A DNA stretch of 64,000 nt from JAXGPP01 sp964436865 (GTDB lineage: Bacteria; Planctomycetota; Planctomycetia; Pirellulales; Thermoguttaceae), in NCBI GenBank assembly GCA_964436865.1, contig CAYTFK010000002.1, forward strand, positions 24,161 through 88,160, given 5' to 3'. The notes beneath the pieces are model-generated. The model was not told where the DNA came from. It did not search any database and worked only from the letters and a program-made list of their open reading frames with translations. The translations under genes and the position numbers were made by a program. Shown here in pieces: positions 24,409 through 36,500 of the stretch (position 1 is the first letter of the stretch; every line of letters begins with the position of its first letter).

Positions 24409-26529
24409 ATGCATACTCGGCTTTTCTATCTGGCGATACTGACTGCGTTGACGGGGATCGGCTGGGGCAGTGTTTTGCCGAGGGCCAGTGCGCAGGGACT
24501 GCTGGACGGGTTTGGAGGCTTGGGCGGGCAGGACAGCCGCGAGCAGATTGTAACGCTGGAATCGCAGTTTACGCCTCCGTCGGGCGACCATCCGGGGCGA
24601 TTGTTCATCAAGGCCAGTATCAAGCCGGGCTGGCACGTCTACTCGATCACCCAACCGCCGGGCGGTCCAGTTGCCACAAAGATAAAACTGGGCGAATCGA
24701 CCGCCTACCAGTTGGCGGGCGAATTCCGGTCGTCGCCGAAGCCGGAAGTGAAGAAGGAGCCGGCCTTCAATAATCTCGAGGTTGAGTCGCATTCCGGCAG
24801 CGTGATCTGGCACGCGCCGTTGGCTTTGGCCCCGGGTGTCGATTCCACAAAACTGCGGATCCAGGGCACGGTTCAGGCGCAGCCTTGCGACGCGAGCAGT
24901 TGCCTGCCGCCGCGGACTTTCACCTTTGTCGCCGCGGTCGGACCAGGAATGGCATTGCCGAAAGAGGACAAGGATCAGCAGGATGCGGCTTCCGAACGAA
25001 GCGCGGCTGTTCCTCCGGTGGCCGCCCCTCAACTGCCAACGGGGACGACGGATACCTTGCCGCCACCAGCGGTCGTCGCTGCAAAACCCGACGAGTTGCC
25101 GTGGCGAGCGTTCTCCATGGCATCGTTCCAGCAGGCAGTCGGCCCGAAATTCGATCCGGAGTTGATGCAGGCCAGCGTGCGCCAGAAGCGCGACGACGGG
25201 TCGATCGTGCAGATGATTGGATTGGCATTCGTCGGCGGGTTGCTGTTGAATCTGATGCCGTGCGTACTGCCGGTGATCGGCCTGAAGATCCTGTCGTTTG
25301 TCGAGCAATCGGGGCATGACCGCCGACGGGCCCTGGCGCTCAACGTGTGGTACGCCGCGGGGTTGATGGCGGTCTTCCTGCTTCTCGCGTCACTGGCAGT
25401 GGGTTTCAATCTTGGCTGGGGGCATCTGTTCAAGTCGGCTGGCTTCAATGTGGCCATGGCCAGTGTCGTGTTCGTCATGGCGCTGAGTTTTCTGGGCGTG
25501 TGGGAGATTCCCATACCCGGCTTCGTAGGCCACGGCCGCGCCATCGATCTGGCCGAGAAGGAAGGCTACAGCGGAGCGTTTGCCAAGGGCGTGTTGACCA
25601 CCATCCTCGCGACGCCATGTACCGGGCCCTTTATGGGAACGGCCTTGGCGTGGGCGGTGAATCAACCGGCAGGGAACACGTACGCGGTGTTTGCCAGCGT
25701 GGGGCTAGGCATGGCCAGCCCGTACCTGCTCATCGGAGCGTTTCCAGCGCTGATCCGATTCCTGCCGCGACCGGGGGCGTGGATGGACACATTCAAGCAG
25801 GTCATGGGCTTCGTCCTGCTGGCAACAGTCGTCTACATCTTCACGTTCCTGGAATCGACTTTTATCGTGCCCACGATCGGATTCCTGTTCGCTCTCTGGG
25901 GAGCGGCATGGTGGATTGGGCGGGTGTCGCCGGTCGCCGACCTGAACACGAAAGTTCGTGCGTGGGCCGGTGCCGCTGCGTTCGCCGGCGGTGCCTGGAT
26001 CCTGCTCTTTCCGGGAATCGATGAATTTACCACCGGTCGGTTCGCTTTCAGCGGGGTTCGCGAAATCATGGAAGGGCGATCGGAACAACGGTTCCAGCGA
26101 CAACTGAACACACTGCTGAGCGAACGCAGTCTGCAGCTTGTCGCAGCGGATGAGACCGCCGCCATTCCCTTCGCAGGCGAACAGACGGTATTGCTCGACT
26201 TCACGGCTGATTGGTGTGCGACCTGCAAGACGCTGGAGGCCCAGGTGCTCAACACGCCGGAGATTCGTGAGAGTATTCAGAAGAACGGCGTGGTGATGAT
26301 GCAAGCCGACTGGACGGACGAAGCGCCGGAAGTCACCCGGTTCCTCGACTGGTTTGGTTTCCGCCAGGTTCCCGTCGTCGCGGTCTTCCCCGCCGGAAAC
26401 CCCAACAACCCGATCTGGTTCACCGGTTGGTACACCCAGCGCGACATTCTTGATGCGCTTGTCAAAGCCGGACCGTCGGCTACCGCAGCCCGCACGACGA
26501 CACTCACGGCGATGGGGGCCGGTCCATGA
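24409..26529 (+). CDS. dsbD: Thiol:disulfide interchange protein DsbD-like
   Basis: A 706-residue inner-membrane electron conduit that carries reducing power from cytosolic thioredoxin to the periplasm. Order: signal peptide (1-28), periplasmic N-terminal domain with a redox pair (C160, C165, in QPCDASSCLPP), about eight membrane helices containing NLMPCVLPVIGLKILSF and TPCTGPFMGTALAW, and a C-terminal thioredoxin domain with active site DWCATCKTLE. An extra Pro/Ala/Gln-rich linker near residues 185-225 makes it longer than E. coli DsbD (565). The ATG at 24409 gives the signal peptide; upstream in-frame residues do not belong. Confidence 0.92.
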   Translation: MHTRLFYLAILTALTGIGWGSVLPRASAQGLLDGFGGLGGQDSREQIVTLESQFTPPSGDHPGRLFIKASIKPGWHVYSITQPPGGPVATKIKLGESTAYQLAGEFRSSPKPEVKKEPAFNNLEVESHSGSVIWHAPLALAPGVDSTKLRIQGTVQAQPCDASSCLPPRTFTFVAAVGPGMALPKEDKDQQDAASERSAAVPPVAAPQLPTGTTDTLPPPAVVAAKPDELPWRAFSMASFQQAVGPKFDPELMQASVRQKRDDGSIVQMIGLAFVGGLLLNLMPCVLPVIGLKILSFVEQSGHDRRRALALNVWYAAGLMAVFLLLASLAVGFNLGWGHLFKSAGFNVAMASVVFVMALSFLGVWEIPIPGFVGHGRAIDLAEKEGYSGAFAKGVLTTILATPCTGPFMGTALAWAVNQPAGNTYAVFASVGLGMASPYLLIGAFPALIRFLPRPGAWMDTFKQVMGFVLLATVVYIFTFLESTFIVPTIGFLFALWGAAWWIGRVSPVADLNTKVRAWAGAAAFAGGAWILLFPGIDEFTTGRFAFSGVREIMEGRSEQRFQRQLNTLLSERSLQLVAADETAAIPFAGEQTVLLDFTADWCATCKTLEAQVLNTPEIRESIQKNGVVMMQADWTDEAPEVTRFLDWFGFRQVPVVAVFPAGNPNNPIWFTGWYTQRDILDALVKAGPSATAARTTTLTAMGAGP

Positions 26530-26542
26530 GCAGGGGTGCGGT

Positions 26543-26827
26543 TCAGGACCAGATGAACCAGAGCAGACAGGGTAATCCGACGAGAAAGAACCACCCCAGC
26601 GCTGAGACGAGATACGGCGGCGTATCAGAATCGATGTAGCCGCCGCGTCCCACGTAACCGGCAAAGCTTCCAACCTCATCTGGAAACCAGATCATTCCCA
26701 ACGGGAGCAGAACAACCGCGGAGAATACCACTATCGCCGGAGATAGACGCTGTTCGGCGACCACCGACCCGGCAAGATAGGCGAGAGCGACCAACAGGCT
26801 CAGGATTCTTCCGATTGTGATCGGCAT
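26543..26827 (-). CDS. Small hydrophobic membrane protein, unknown
   Basis: 94 residues with three likely membrane spans (about 5-24, 31-48 and 75-93). No family is recognised. It converges with dsbD (13 bp apart) and lies 44 bp downstream of the deacetylase-like gene on the same strand, so it may be cotranscribed with it. The ATG at 26827 begins the hydrophobic region directly. Confidence 0.55.
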   Translation of the reverse strand: MPITIGRILSLLVALAYLAGSVVAEQRLSPAIVVFSAVVLLPLGMIWFPDEVGSFAGYVGRGGYIDSDTPPYLVSALGWFFLVGLPCLLWFIWS

Positions 26828-26871
26828 TGGGGGATTTGCTGCAAGCCTGCACAACGGCCCATGCTTCTGCC

Positions 26872-28062
26872 TCAGTCCGGGGCTCCAAGGAAGCCTTCGT
26901 GAAAGAACACGGGCTTGTAGCCGTGTTCGGTGACCCAGCGAATCGCTGTGTCCAGACGTTGGGCATGATCCGGGATGTAGTTTCGATAGAACGGCCAGAA
27001 ATACTGTTCATGGGTGAACAGGTCGAAGATCTCCGCGGTGTTCGGGTCCTGGATCTGCGGCTCAAGCGTGGGAACCGTTCGGTCGACCGGCACGTTGTTG
27101 CAGATGATGTCCACCCGGGAAAAGACGATCCCGGTGGAGAAATCCATCCAAGCATCGTGGCGCGAGAGATATTCTGAGACCACGTCGTCGAAGCGGTAGT
27201 TCACGTCGTAGACGCCGTTGATCTTCGCGAAGTAGCCACTGAGCGCTTTGACTCCGCGAGTCGTCAGCGGCTCGAGGGCCGACTGTCGCGTCATGCCCCA
27301 GTGGATCACAGTGGGCGGGGCGTACGTTTCCGGACCGGCGAAGCGATCGATCTCCGCGGCAACCTGGTCGAGGTCGGCCAGGAGCTTCTCCGCGGGCGCG
27401 TCCTGGTAGGGACGATCGGGATCATTGGCATGGGCGTGGAAAGCCAGCTTGAGCCATCCCGACAGATCCTGCCACTGGCCCCGGTAGCGGTCGGGAAACT
27501 GCGGCAGGCTGAAGTCGTCGCCGGTTGTGTAGTAGATATTGACGGTGAATTTCACTCCGTATCGGGCGTTCAGGTCGCTCAGCATCTTGAGATACCAGCA
27601 GTCCAGGAGCGACCGGTAGTTCTTCTGCGCGATGTCGCGGAGGAAGAAGCTATTGTCGTCGATCGAGAAGCGGTAGCGCGGAAAGGAATGGCGGTCCCAG
27701 CGCACTCTTGCTTGGGCCTCGCTGCGGCCTGCCTCGCCTTCGGCCACGGCCGCGATGTCGGTCACTTTGTCGGTGAGCACCACATCGGCAAAGAAACGGT
27801 CATTTTCGCGCCGCGCGGGCTGGCCGTTAACCGTCACGCGATCGCCGCTCGGGGCGGTGCCCGAAACGCGGATCTTCAAGCCGCTGTCGACCGCTTCGCC
27901 ATGCCGCCGGTTGAGGACCGCGCCGGAGAAGGGCTCGGTAATCCGTATCCTGTTATCCGACTGGTCTAACATGGCAGCCATGGCGCGCAGCGGCACAGAA
28001 TACGGAACACAACCGGCCATCGCAGCGGCTGCGGTCTGGAGAAAATGGCGACGTTGGAGCAT
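26872..28062 (-). CDS. Tat-exported protein related to polysaccharide deacetylase/glycoside-hydrolase-like barrels
   Basis: 396 residues. The N-terminus MLQRRHFLQTAAAAMAGC resembles a Tat signal with an RRHFLQ motif and a possible lipobox cysteine. Residues about 40-115 look like an Ig-like beta domain (SGAVLNRRHGEAV, ISGTAPSGDRVTVNG style). The rest resembles a deformed TIM-barrel such as polysaccharide deacetylases: RFSIDDNSFFLRDI (paired Asp) and KLAFHAHANDPDRPY (His-x-His). I infer carbohydrate or amide hydrolysis outside the cytoplasm, without substrate. The ATG at 28062 is chosen for the signal peptide. Confidence 0.65.
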   Translation of the reverse strand: MLQRRHFLQTAAAAMAGCVPYSVPLRAMAAMLDQSDNRIRITEPFSGAVLNRRHGEAVDSGLKIRVSGTAPSGDRVTVNGQPARRENDRFFADVVLTDKVTDIAAVAEGEAGRSEAQARVRWDRHSFPRYRFSIDDNSFFLRDIAQKNYRSLLDCWYLKMLSDLNARYGVKFTVNIYYTTGDDFSLPQFPDRYRGQWQDLSGWLKLAFHAHANDPDRPYQDAPAEKLLADLDQVAAEIDRFAGPETYAPPTVIHWGMTRQSALEPLTTRGVKALSGYFAKINGVYDVNYRFDDVVSEYLSRHDAWMDFSTGIVFSRVDIICNNVPVDRTVPTLEPQIQDPNTAEIFDLFTHEQYFWPFYRNYIPDHAQRLDTAIRWVTEHGYKPVFFHEGFLGAPD

Positions 28063-28195
28063 GCTGATTCTCCTGTTTTCAACACGATACCGCCGCCGGA
28101 GGGCGGCTGCAAGCGTGCCGGCGACGGGACGCGAACGACTTCCGGGCGGTGCAACGCGCCCGACGTACATGGGCAATTGGCGTCGTGCCCGTCTG

Positions 28196-29260
28196 TCAGC
28201 AGTTAAAGACGACGCGTCGGGAACCTTCCACAGCGCGGCCGATGGGCCAGCTTTCCACGCCGCAGGCAGCAAGCTGGCTGCGGATGCTCTCGGCAAAGAA
28301 GCGGCTGACCACCAGCACCATGCCGACGCCCATGTTGAAGACGCGATCCATTTCAGCCTGCTCGACGTCGCCGAGGCGCTGAAGCCAAGTGAACACCGGC
28401 AGCACGGGCCAGCTTCCACGATCGATGACGATCTGCACGCCCTCGGGTACGATCCGCTCGAGGTTTTCGCACAGCCCGCCGCCCGTGATGTGTGCGATGC
28501 CGTGTACGACGTTTTTCACCGTGTAGTGGTTCAGCACGCTCCGCACCGGTCGGACGTAGATTCGCGTGGGCGTCAGCAGTGCTTCACCGGCCGTCGCACC
28601 GAGTTCATCCACAAAATCGTGGGGCTTGAGCCCGGCGATGTCGAAGACGATTTTCCGGGCGAGGCTGAAGCCGTTCGAATGCAGCCCCATCGAGGCCAGA
28701 CCAAGCACAACGTCATCCGGCGCAATACTGGCGCCGTTGATCAAGTTGGAACGCTCGACCACCCCGACACAGAATCCGGCAAGGTCGTAGTCACCCGGAG
28801 CGTAGAGATCGGGCAGAATGGCCGTTTCGCCGCCGATCAAGGCGCAATCGCTCTCGAGGCATCCGGCGGCAACGCCCGCGACGATTTGTTCCAGAAGCGG
28901 CGGATCGTCTTTCGGCATGGCGACATAATCGAGGAACAGCAGGGGCTCGGCCCCGCAGCAGAGGGCATCATTGACGCTCATCGCCACCAGATCGATGCCC
29001 ACGGTGTTGTGAATGCCCACTGCCGCCGCCACCTTCAGTTTCGTGCCGACGCCGTCGGTGCAGGCCACCAGCACCGGTTGCCGGTAGTTGCGGGCGAAGA
29101 GCGGGCTGGCGAAGTCCAATTGAAACAAGCCCGCGAATCCTCCCTCAAGCGGCAACACACGAGGTGAGAACGTGCGGTGGATCAACCGCGGCAGACGCTC
29201 CATGGCGTCGCGGTACTGCTCGAGATCCACACCGGCGTCTTTGTACGTCGCTTTGGCCAT
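28196..29260 (-). CDS. purM: Phosphoribosylformylglycinamidine cyclo-ligase (AIR synthetase)
   Basis: 354 residues; catalyses ATP-dependent ring closure to aminoimidazole ribotide in de novo purine synthesis. Family motifs are YKDAGVDLEQY at the N-terminus, ACTDGVGTKLKVA, GIDLVAMSVNDALCCGAEPLLFLDYVA, LIGGETAILPDLY and GLHSNGFSLAR. Length is standard. The ATG at 29260 starts the conserved segment. No other pur genes adjoin. Confidence 0.95.
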   Translation of the reverse strand: MAKATYKDAGVDLEQYRDAMERLPRLIHRTFSPRVLPLEGGFAGLFQLDFASPLFARNYRQPVLVACTDGVGTKLKVAAAVGIHNTVGIDLVAMSVNDALCCGAEPLLFLDYVAMPKDDPPLLEQIVAGVAAGCLESDCALIGGETAILPDLYAPGDYDLAGFCVGVVERSNLINGASIAPDDVVLGLASMGLHSNGFSLARKIVFDIAGLKPHDFVDELGATAGEALLTPTRIYVRPVRSVLNHYTVKNVVHGIAHITGGGLCENLERIVPEGVQIVIDRGSWPVLPVFTWLQRLGDVEQAEMDRVFNMGVGMVLVVSRFFAESIRSQLAACGVESWPIGRAVEGSRRVVFNC

Positions 29261-29904
29261 AGGGACTCGCGGGCACTCCAACCGACTGCCAGTCAACAGA
29301 GAAGCCGGTTATTGAATCCGCCTATCAGGGGTCCACGCCTCTCCCTGACAGAGGTTTGACATCCACCCCTGAAGGCAGCGGCAAAGGCCGGTATTGTACC
29401 CGCTATTTGCAGCCGAGTGAAAGTGGCGAGGGCCATTCGAGGGGGGATAGTTATGGCTTCAACGACCGGGAACTGGACCATTAGCCGAGGAGAGAATACG
29501 AGCCCACCGCGAACGGTCGCAGCAAGATCTCCAGCTTGCCCAGTCGGGTGAATTTCCTTGACAGTGGGTGGTTCAGTTGGGAGACTGTTGACTTACGAGG
29601 CCGCCGCGGCAGGTCAGTGCCCCCTGAACGCTTCGGCGACGGCCTGCCCGCCCCGACTTCACCCCACCTGATCGCGTTCTACGGCGCGAGCGGCCATCGA
29701 GCGAGAACCGCCTGGCCTGCACGATGCGTACGGGGATCGGGTAGCGCGAGGTCGATCGGGGCAAATGTCGTGTAACGGCAAAGCGTGGTTATTGGTTCCG
29801 TGGTTAATCGTGCAACACTTTCCAGCGTTCTCGACCGGGAGACTTGGCTCGTCACTCGAGCCCTCGTTGCACACTCAGGCAGTAGATCGATAAAGGAGAC
29901 TCGC
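29261..29904. other. Divergent intergenic region purM / cytochrome
   Basis: A 644-bp gap between divergently transcribed genes. The short open frames in it have no recognisable protein or ribosome-binding site. No tRNA-like cloverleaf, sigma-54 site or convincing repeat was seen. It presumably carries two promoters but none stands out. Confidence 0.5.
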
Positions 29905-30663
29905 ATGAAGTCAACGGTGGTGTGGAGCATGCTGGCGACATTGGTGGCGTTGGCCACGGGGCTTGCCGCGGTGGCCGCGGATCCGCCAGCGGTGCCCAAG
30001 GTATCGACGTTCGCGCCGGCGGAGGATCTGGTTCCGCAGATCGACGAGTACATTAAGGGATTCGACGAAGCGGTAGCGAGCGAGGACGAATACAAGGATG
30101 CCGAGAGCACACTCAAGAAGGATGCCAACGTGTTCGTGCTCATTGCCGTGGCTCTGGCCCTGCACGACGAGGACAATCAGTACAAACAGGCGGCGCCGGC
30201 GCTGATCGAGGCCGGCGAGAAACTGGCGGCGGCTCAAGGCTACGCCCAGGCCAAGGCGGCCGTGGCCGCGGTGAAGGCCGCCAAGACCGCCAAGGGCGAC
30301 CCGGCGAAGATTGCCTGGTCGACGAAGCACGGTGGCATGACCGAACTGATGCAAGCGGTTCCACTGATTCACAGCCGGCTGAAGCGCTACATGCGCGGCG
30401 CTCGGTTCGAGAAGAGTGCCGCTGAAAATGCTCAGTACTCGGCGGTGATCGCCGTGGTCGGTCAAGGCTCGATGCCACACGCGGAGGACACCGACAAGCC
30501 GACGGAAGTCGCCAAGTGGTACGAATACTGCGCCCAGATGCGCGACGCTGCCGCGTCGGTCAATCAGGCCGTGCGGGCGAAGAAGCAGGCAGATGCCGAG
30601 AAGGCAATGGACGCATTGCAGAAGAGCTGCGACGACTGCCACTCGATATTCCATCCGGAATAG
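29905..30663 (+). CDS. Exported C-type cytochrome, class II-like
   Basis: 252 residues with a signal peptide (about 1-25, ending AAVAADPP). The single haem motif CDDCH is near the C-terminus (KSCDDCHSIFHPE), the position found in class II cytochromes c (cytochrome c'). The rest is helical and Ala/Lys rich. A perfect AAAGGAG precedes the ATG at 29905. Likely a periplasmic electron carrier or sensor; partner unknown. Confidence 0.8.
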   Translation: MKSTVVWSMLATLVALATGLAAVAADPPAVPKVSTFAPAEDLVPQIDEYIKGFDEAVASEDEYKDAESTLKKDANVFVLIAVALALHDEDNQYKQAAPALIEAGEKLAAAQGYAQAKAAVAAVKAAKTAKGDPAKIAWSTKHGGMTELMQAVPLIHSRLKRYMRGARFEKSAAENAQYSAVIAVVGQGSMPHAEDTDKPTEVAKWYEYCAQMRDAAASVNQAVRAKKQADAEKAMDALQKSCDDCHSIFHPE

Positions 30664-30755
30664 CCGGCACCGCCGAGACAATCGGCAAATTCGATAACGC
30701 GATCGTTCGTGGCGACTCCACGGGATCTCGTTTTCGTTCGACGGACGGCTCGACG

Positions 30756-30784
30756 AAGGGTGGCGGGCAACTGCCACCCTTTTT
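30756..30784 (+). terminator. Intrinsic terminator after the cytochrome gene
   Basis: AGGGTGGC and GCCACCCT form an 8-bp stem around an 8-base loop, followed by a run of T. Confidence 0.85.
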
Positions 30785-31152
30785 GATTGCGCTCACGGCG
30801 GACGCGCGATGATTGACCGCAGCCAGCCGAAACGAGGATCGTGCCAGCGGCGCTCGATTTTCCCGGCCCGCGGCCAGATGCCGGCGGCGGGAACTGCCAA
30901 AACTGTCGTTGCCGCCCGTCTTTGCGCCGCCGCCAGGACGCGCCTTCTGAGACTGCCGCTCGATATTTGACGCCCCGCGTTCCGAAACAAGGAACAAGCT
31001 TTCCATGCCCTCCCAGGGGATGCCACGTTCTCGCAGCGGGATTGCGGGACTGGCTGGATAAACAGCGGGGTTTGTAAATGGTCCTTGATCTGAACCAATG
31101 GTATCCTGGATATATCAACTTCCTTCCGGGCCGCTCCGAAAAACCGTTTCCC
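30785..31152. other. Leader region upstream of glgX
   Basis: About 370 bp between the terminator and the preferred glgX start. No gene or clear promoter is seen. If the alternative glgX start at 31078 is used, the last 75 bases are coding. Confidence 0.4.
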
Positions 31153-33237
<2,085 letters not shown>

Positions 33238-33338
33238 CACCGCCGCCGGCCGCGCCCGTCAAGGCGGAGGCAACCGGCTTCCGCCGAGCGTGGTGCGAGA
33301 AGTCCAAGGCAACGACGTTGTCGGATTGCTGATCGATT

Positions 33339-33374
33339 GGCCGCCCCTGCCGAGCCTCCGCGACAGGGGCGGCC
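33339..33374 (+). terminator. Probable terminator hairpin after glgX
   Basis: An 11-bp perfect stem (GGCCGCCCCTG / CAGGGGCGGCC) with a 14-base loop is followed by TATATTGTTT, a weak U-tract. It ends about 135 bp after the glgX stop. Confidence 0.6.
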
Positions 33375-33544
33375 TATATTGTTTGGCAAGGCCTACGGCT
33401 CGAGGCGCGGTCTTCCGGCAGTACCGCACCGCAGACCGGAGGGTGAGTTGCCGAGGGTAACGGTTGTCGGTCATGGGGGGATGCGGTTAGGATAGTTCCG
33501 TGGGCAATCCTACCCGAAAGTCGCCGCCTCCCCTCCAGAATTCC

Positions 33545-36500
33545 ATGGATGAATGCCGCCTCGGGCAGCGCCTTCACAGTTTAGCGATCTTCTCCTGCGC
33601 CATCTTTTGGGCCGCCGGTGCGGTTCTGGCGGCAGGGTCTGATGCATCCGCGCCGCAGTCGCCCGATTTCTTCGCCGCGTACGAGGACGACGAAACGAGT
33701 CCGGAAGAAAGCCGATTGCGCGAACTGCTCGAACCGGCGCAGGGCGAGCCTTTCGAAATCGGCAAAGATCGCCGGCGCGACCGCGAGATGAACCGTGTCG
33801 CGGGATTCGCCCGCCTGAAGGCCGGCTGGCCGGGCGGCAAGGCGTGGCGATTCTCCTTCTGGGAAGTCAAGGAACTCGTCTGGCACATTTGGAATGGAAA
33901 CCGGGGGGTGAGCTTCCGCTACTATCCCGAGTTCAACCAGGCGTGGGCCGCGTATGCGACAAGCCGCGAAGGATCGGCTCCGCGGCCGGCCAGGTGGGTG
34001 TTTGCCGCAGGCGACGGCGATCGCTATCGGCGATCCGGGATTGGGACTGCGGAGTTGCACTACGCCGACGGTCGGTTGATCATGTCGCGCGGCGACCTTC
34101 AATTGCTGAGCGTCCCCTTCGCGGGTCCGCCCGATGAGGTCTACCTGGAGCTGAACGCATACGTTCGCGGCCTGGATCTGGTCCCTTCGGAGATTCCACC
34201 GGCACCACTGGAGCTACCGCCGAGGCCGTGGCCCCCGGCCAGACTGAACTGGCAACTGCGCGCCCCGGATCGGCGCCCCCAAGACCCGCCAGGTTACACC
34301 TGGGCTGAACTGCCCGACGGGACCGTGGAGCTGAAGGCCGACGCGCGGGCACGCTCTGTATTCGCAGCGACGGAAATCGGCGAGCCCGGATTTCGCGAAT
34401 ACCTGTTCGAAGTCGAAAATGCGACGCCGGGCACAGGCGTCTTTCTGGCGGATCGCGATGGCAAAGAACGGGCCCGCGTGGCCTTCTTTCGGCATCAGCA
34501 GTCGGGCGAGACGACGTTCGGTCTGCAATGGCCCGGTGCGAACGACGTGAAGCAGTCGGTGGATGACAGGCGGCAGATCGTTCCGCGGGCCGGTGATCGC
34601 CGCTGGCTCCGCCTGGTGATGGCCGCCGGGGTGGTGAAGTGCTGGACGAGCCTCGACGGGCTCACGTGGAGCCAGGCTTCGCCCACAAGCGAAGGTTGGG
34701 AAGGCTCGCCAGGCCAGGCTGGAGTCTACTGCTGTACGGCCGACGAGCCGCGATCGATCCGATTGAAGAATCTGGCCATTCGGCCGCTGCCGATCCTGTC
34801 GACGCTGGTTCCCGACTCGCTTGTCCGCGCAGTGCCCCCGTTGACCGGCGCGAGCGACGCCGCGGCATGGGACAAGCTTGTGGCCGATTCGCAACCGCCC
34901 GATGTTCCACCGCACCTTTGGCGGCGCGCGTCCTTGGTTCGCACGCTGATCGACAACGGCAAGCAGCCGATGTCGCAATCGCTGCTCGATGAGTTGATCG
35001 AAGATGTCGTCGAGACTTCGCGTGATGCCGAGTTCCTCGTTCGCTTCCTGACCGAGGTGGCGTTGATCCATTCGCTCAATCGCTGGGAAGACTGTGAACG
35101 CTACGAGCGGCATTGGGAGCGTCTGGGCAAACGATTGGCGCGGTTGGGGCATCCGTCGCCGTTCGCCGTGGTGAGCCCGGCAATGCTCCGCACCGATTTC
35201 TGGCACGGCCGCCGACTCTCGGCCTTTCCCTCTACGCTGCTCAGATATGACCTTTTCTGCCAGGCCGGACTGGAGAATTGGGCGGCCGTATCCGATTACG
35301 CCCGGCAAATGCTGTTCTGGAACCGCAGAAGCCACGAGCATTCGTTGGGGCTTGAATCAGCATGGCACGTGGTCGAGTGGGCCGAGGCGCAGGCGGCGAT
35401 TCGGGCGCCCGAACATCGGGCAAGTCGGCGGTCGATCTCGCCGCTGTGGCAAGACGGACTTGTCGAGCACCTGAGCAAGGAGGGCTACAACACGCTGACC
35501 GAGTTGCACGCCGCCCTGGAAGGGCAGACCTATCGCGAGGCGGCACAGATCATGGGAACGGCCGCGCAAAACACCGAGTTGGGCCTTCTGCCCGATCGGC
35601 ACGATCCGCGCTTGACTGTCTCGCTGCCGTTGGCCTTCCAGCAGGCAATTGAACAGCATCCGGCACTACGCGCGGAAATGGAGACGAGTTTCGGGGCCGT
35701 GGGGTCGGTCCGGCTGAGCGAGGCCGCGGTGGCCGGCGACGCCGAGCGGATTGCCGCGATCACGATTCAACTCTACGGCACCTCGGCGGCGGCGGCGGCC
35801 CACCAGTGGCTTGGCGACCGGGCACTGGCTCGCGGCAAGTTCGCGGCCGCCGTGGACCACTTCAAGCAGGCACTGCGAGGCGCCTCGCCGGCCCAGCAAA
35901 CCGATATCCTCGCGCGGATGCGATTGGCGGAAGCCTATCTGGGTGACGGGAGTAGCGGGCTGGCGGTGGAAAGTACCGTGCGAGTGGGTACTGGGAGTCT
36001 CTCGGCGGGGCAATTCGAGGAATTGGTGAGTCAGATTCACCAGCGTTGCCGGAAGCAAGCGGAATCGCTTCCCGAAACCTGTCCGAAACCCGGAGAATAC
36101 ATACTCCAGCCATGGGCGCGAATCGATGGCAGCCGCGTGAAACGCGCCGGCGGCTTGCCCGACCGCGGTCTCGACTGGGCCGCGCGCCAGTCGGGCGTCG
36201 TGATTGCCGGTCGTCACATGATCGTGAACAACCAGGTTGATCAGGTGGCGTTCGATCTGGCCAGCGGGCGGCAGGCCTGGATTCAGCGGCCTTCGCTGGA
36301 GGACAAGGATCAGCAGTGGCCGCTTGTGGTGATGAAACCAGTGGCTCGCGGCGAAAGGGTGTACGTTCGCCGGCTGGCGAGTGGCGGCCCCGAGGTCGCC
36401 TGCCTGGAAACGGAGTCCGGAAGACCTCTTTGGGCCGCAAAGCCCGACAGTTACGTGGCATCCGACCCGCTGTTCATCGGCGATGAGCTGCTTGTGTTGT

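Noticed and set aside
29261..29904. tRNA or small RNA genes in the largest intergenic gaps
   Set aside because: No T-loop GTTCGA-type sequence with a foldable cloverleaf was seen here or in the other long gaps.
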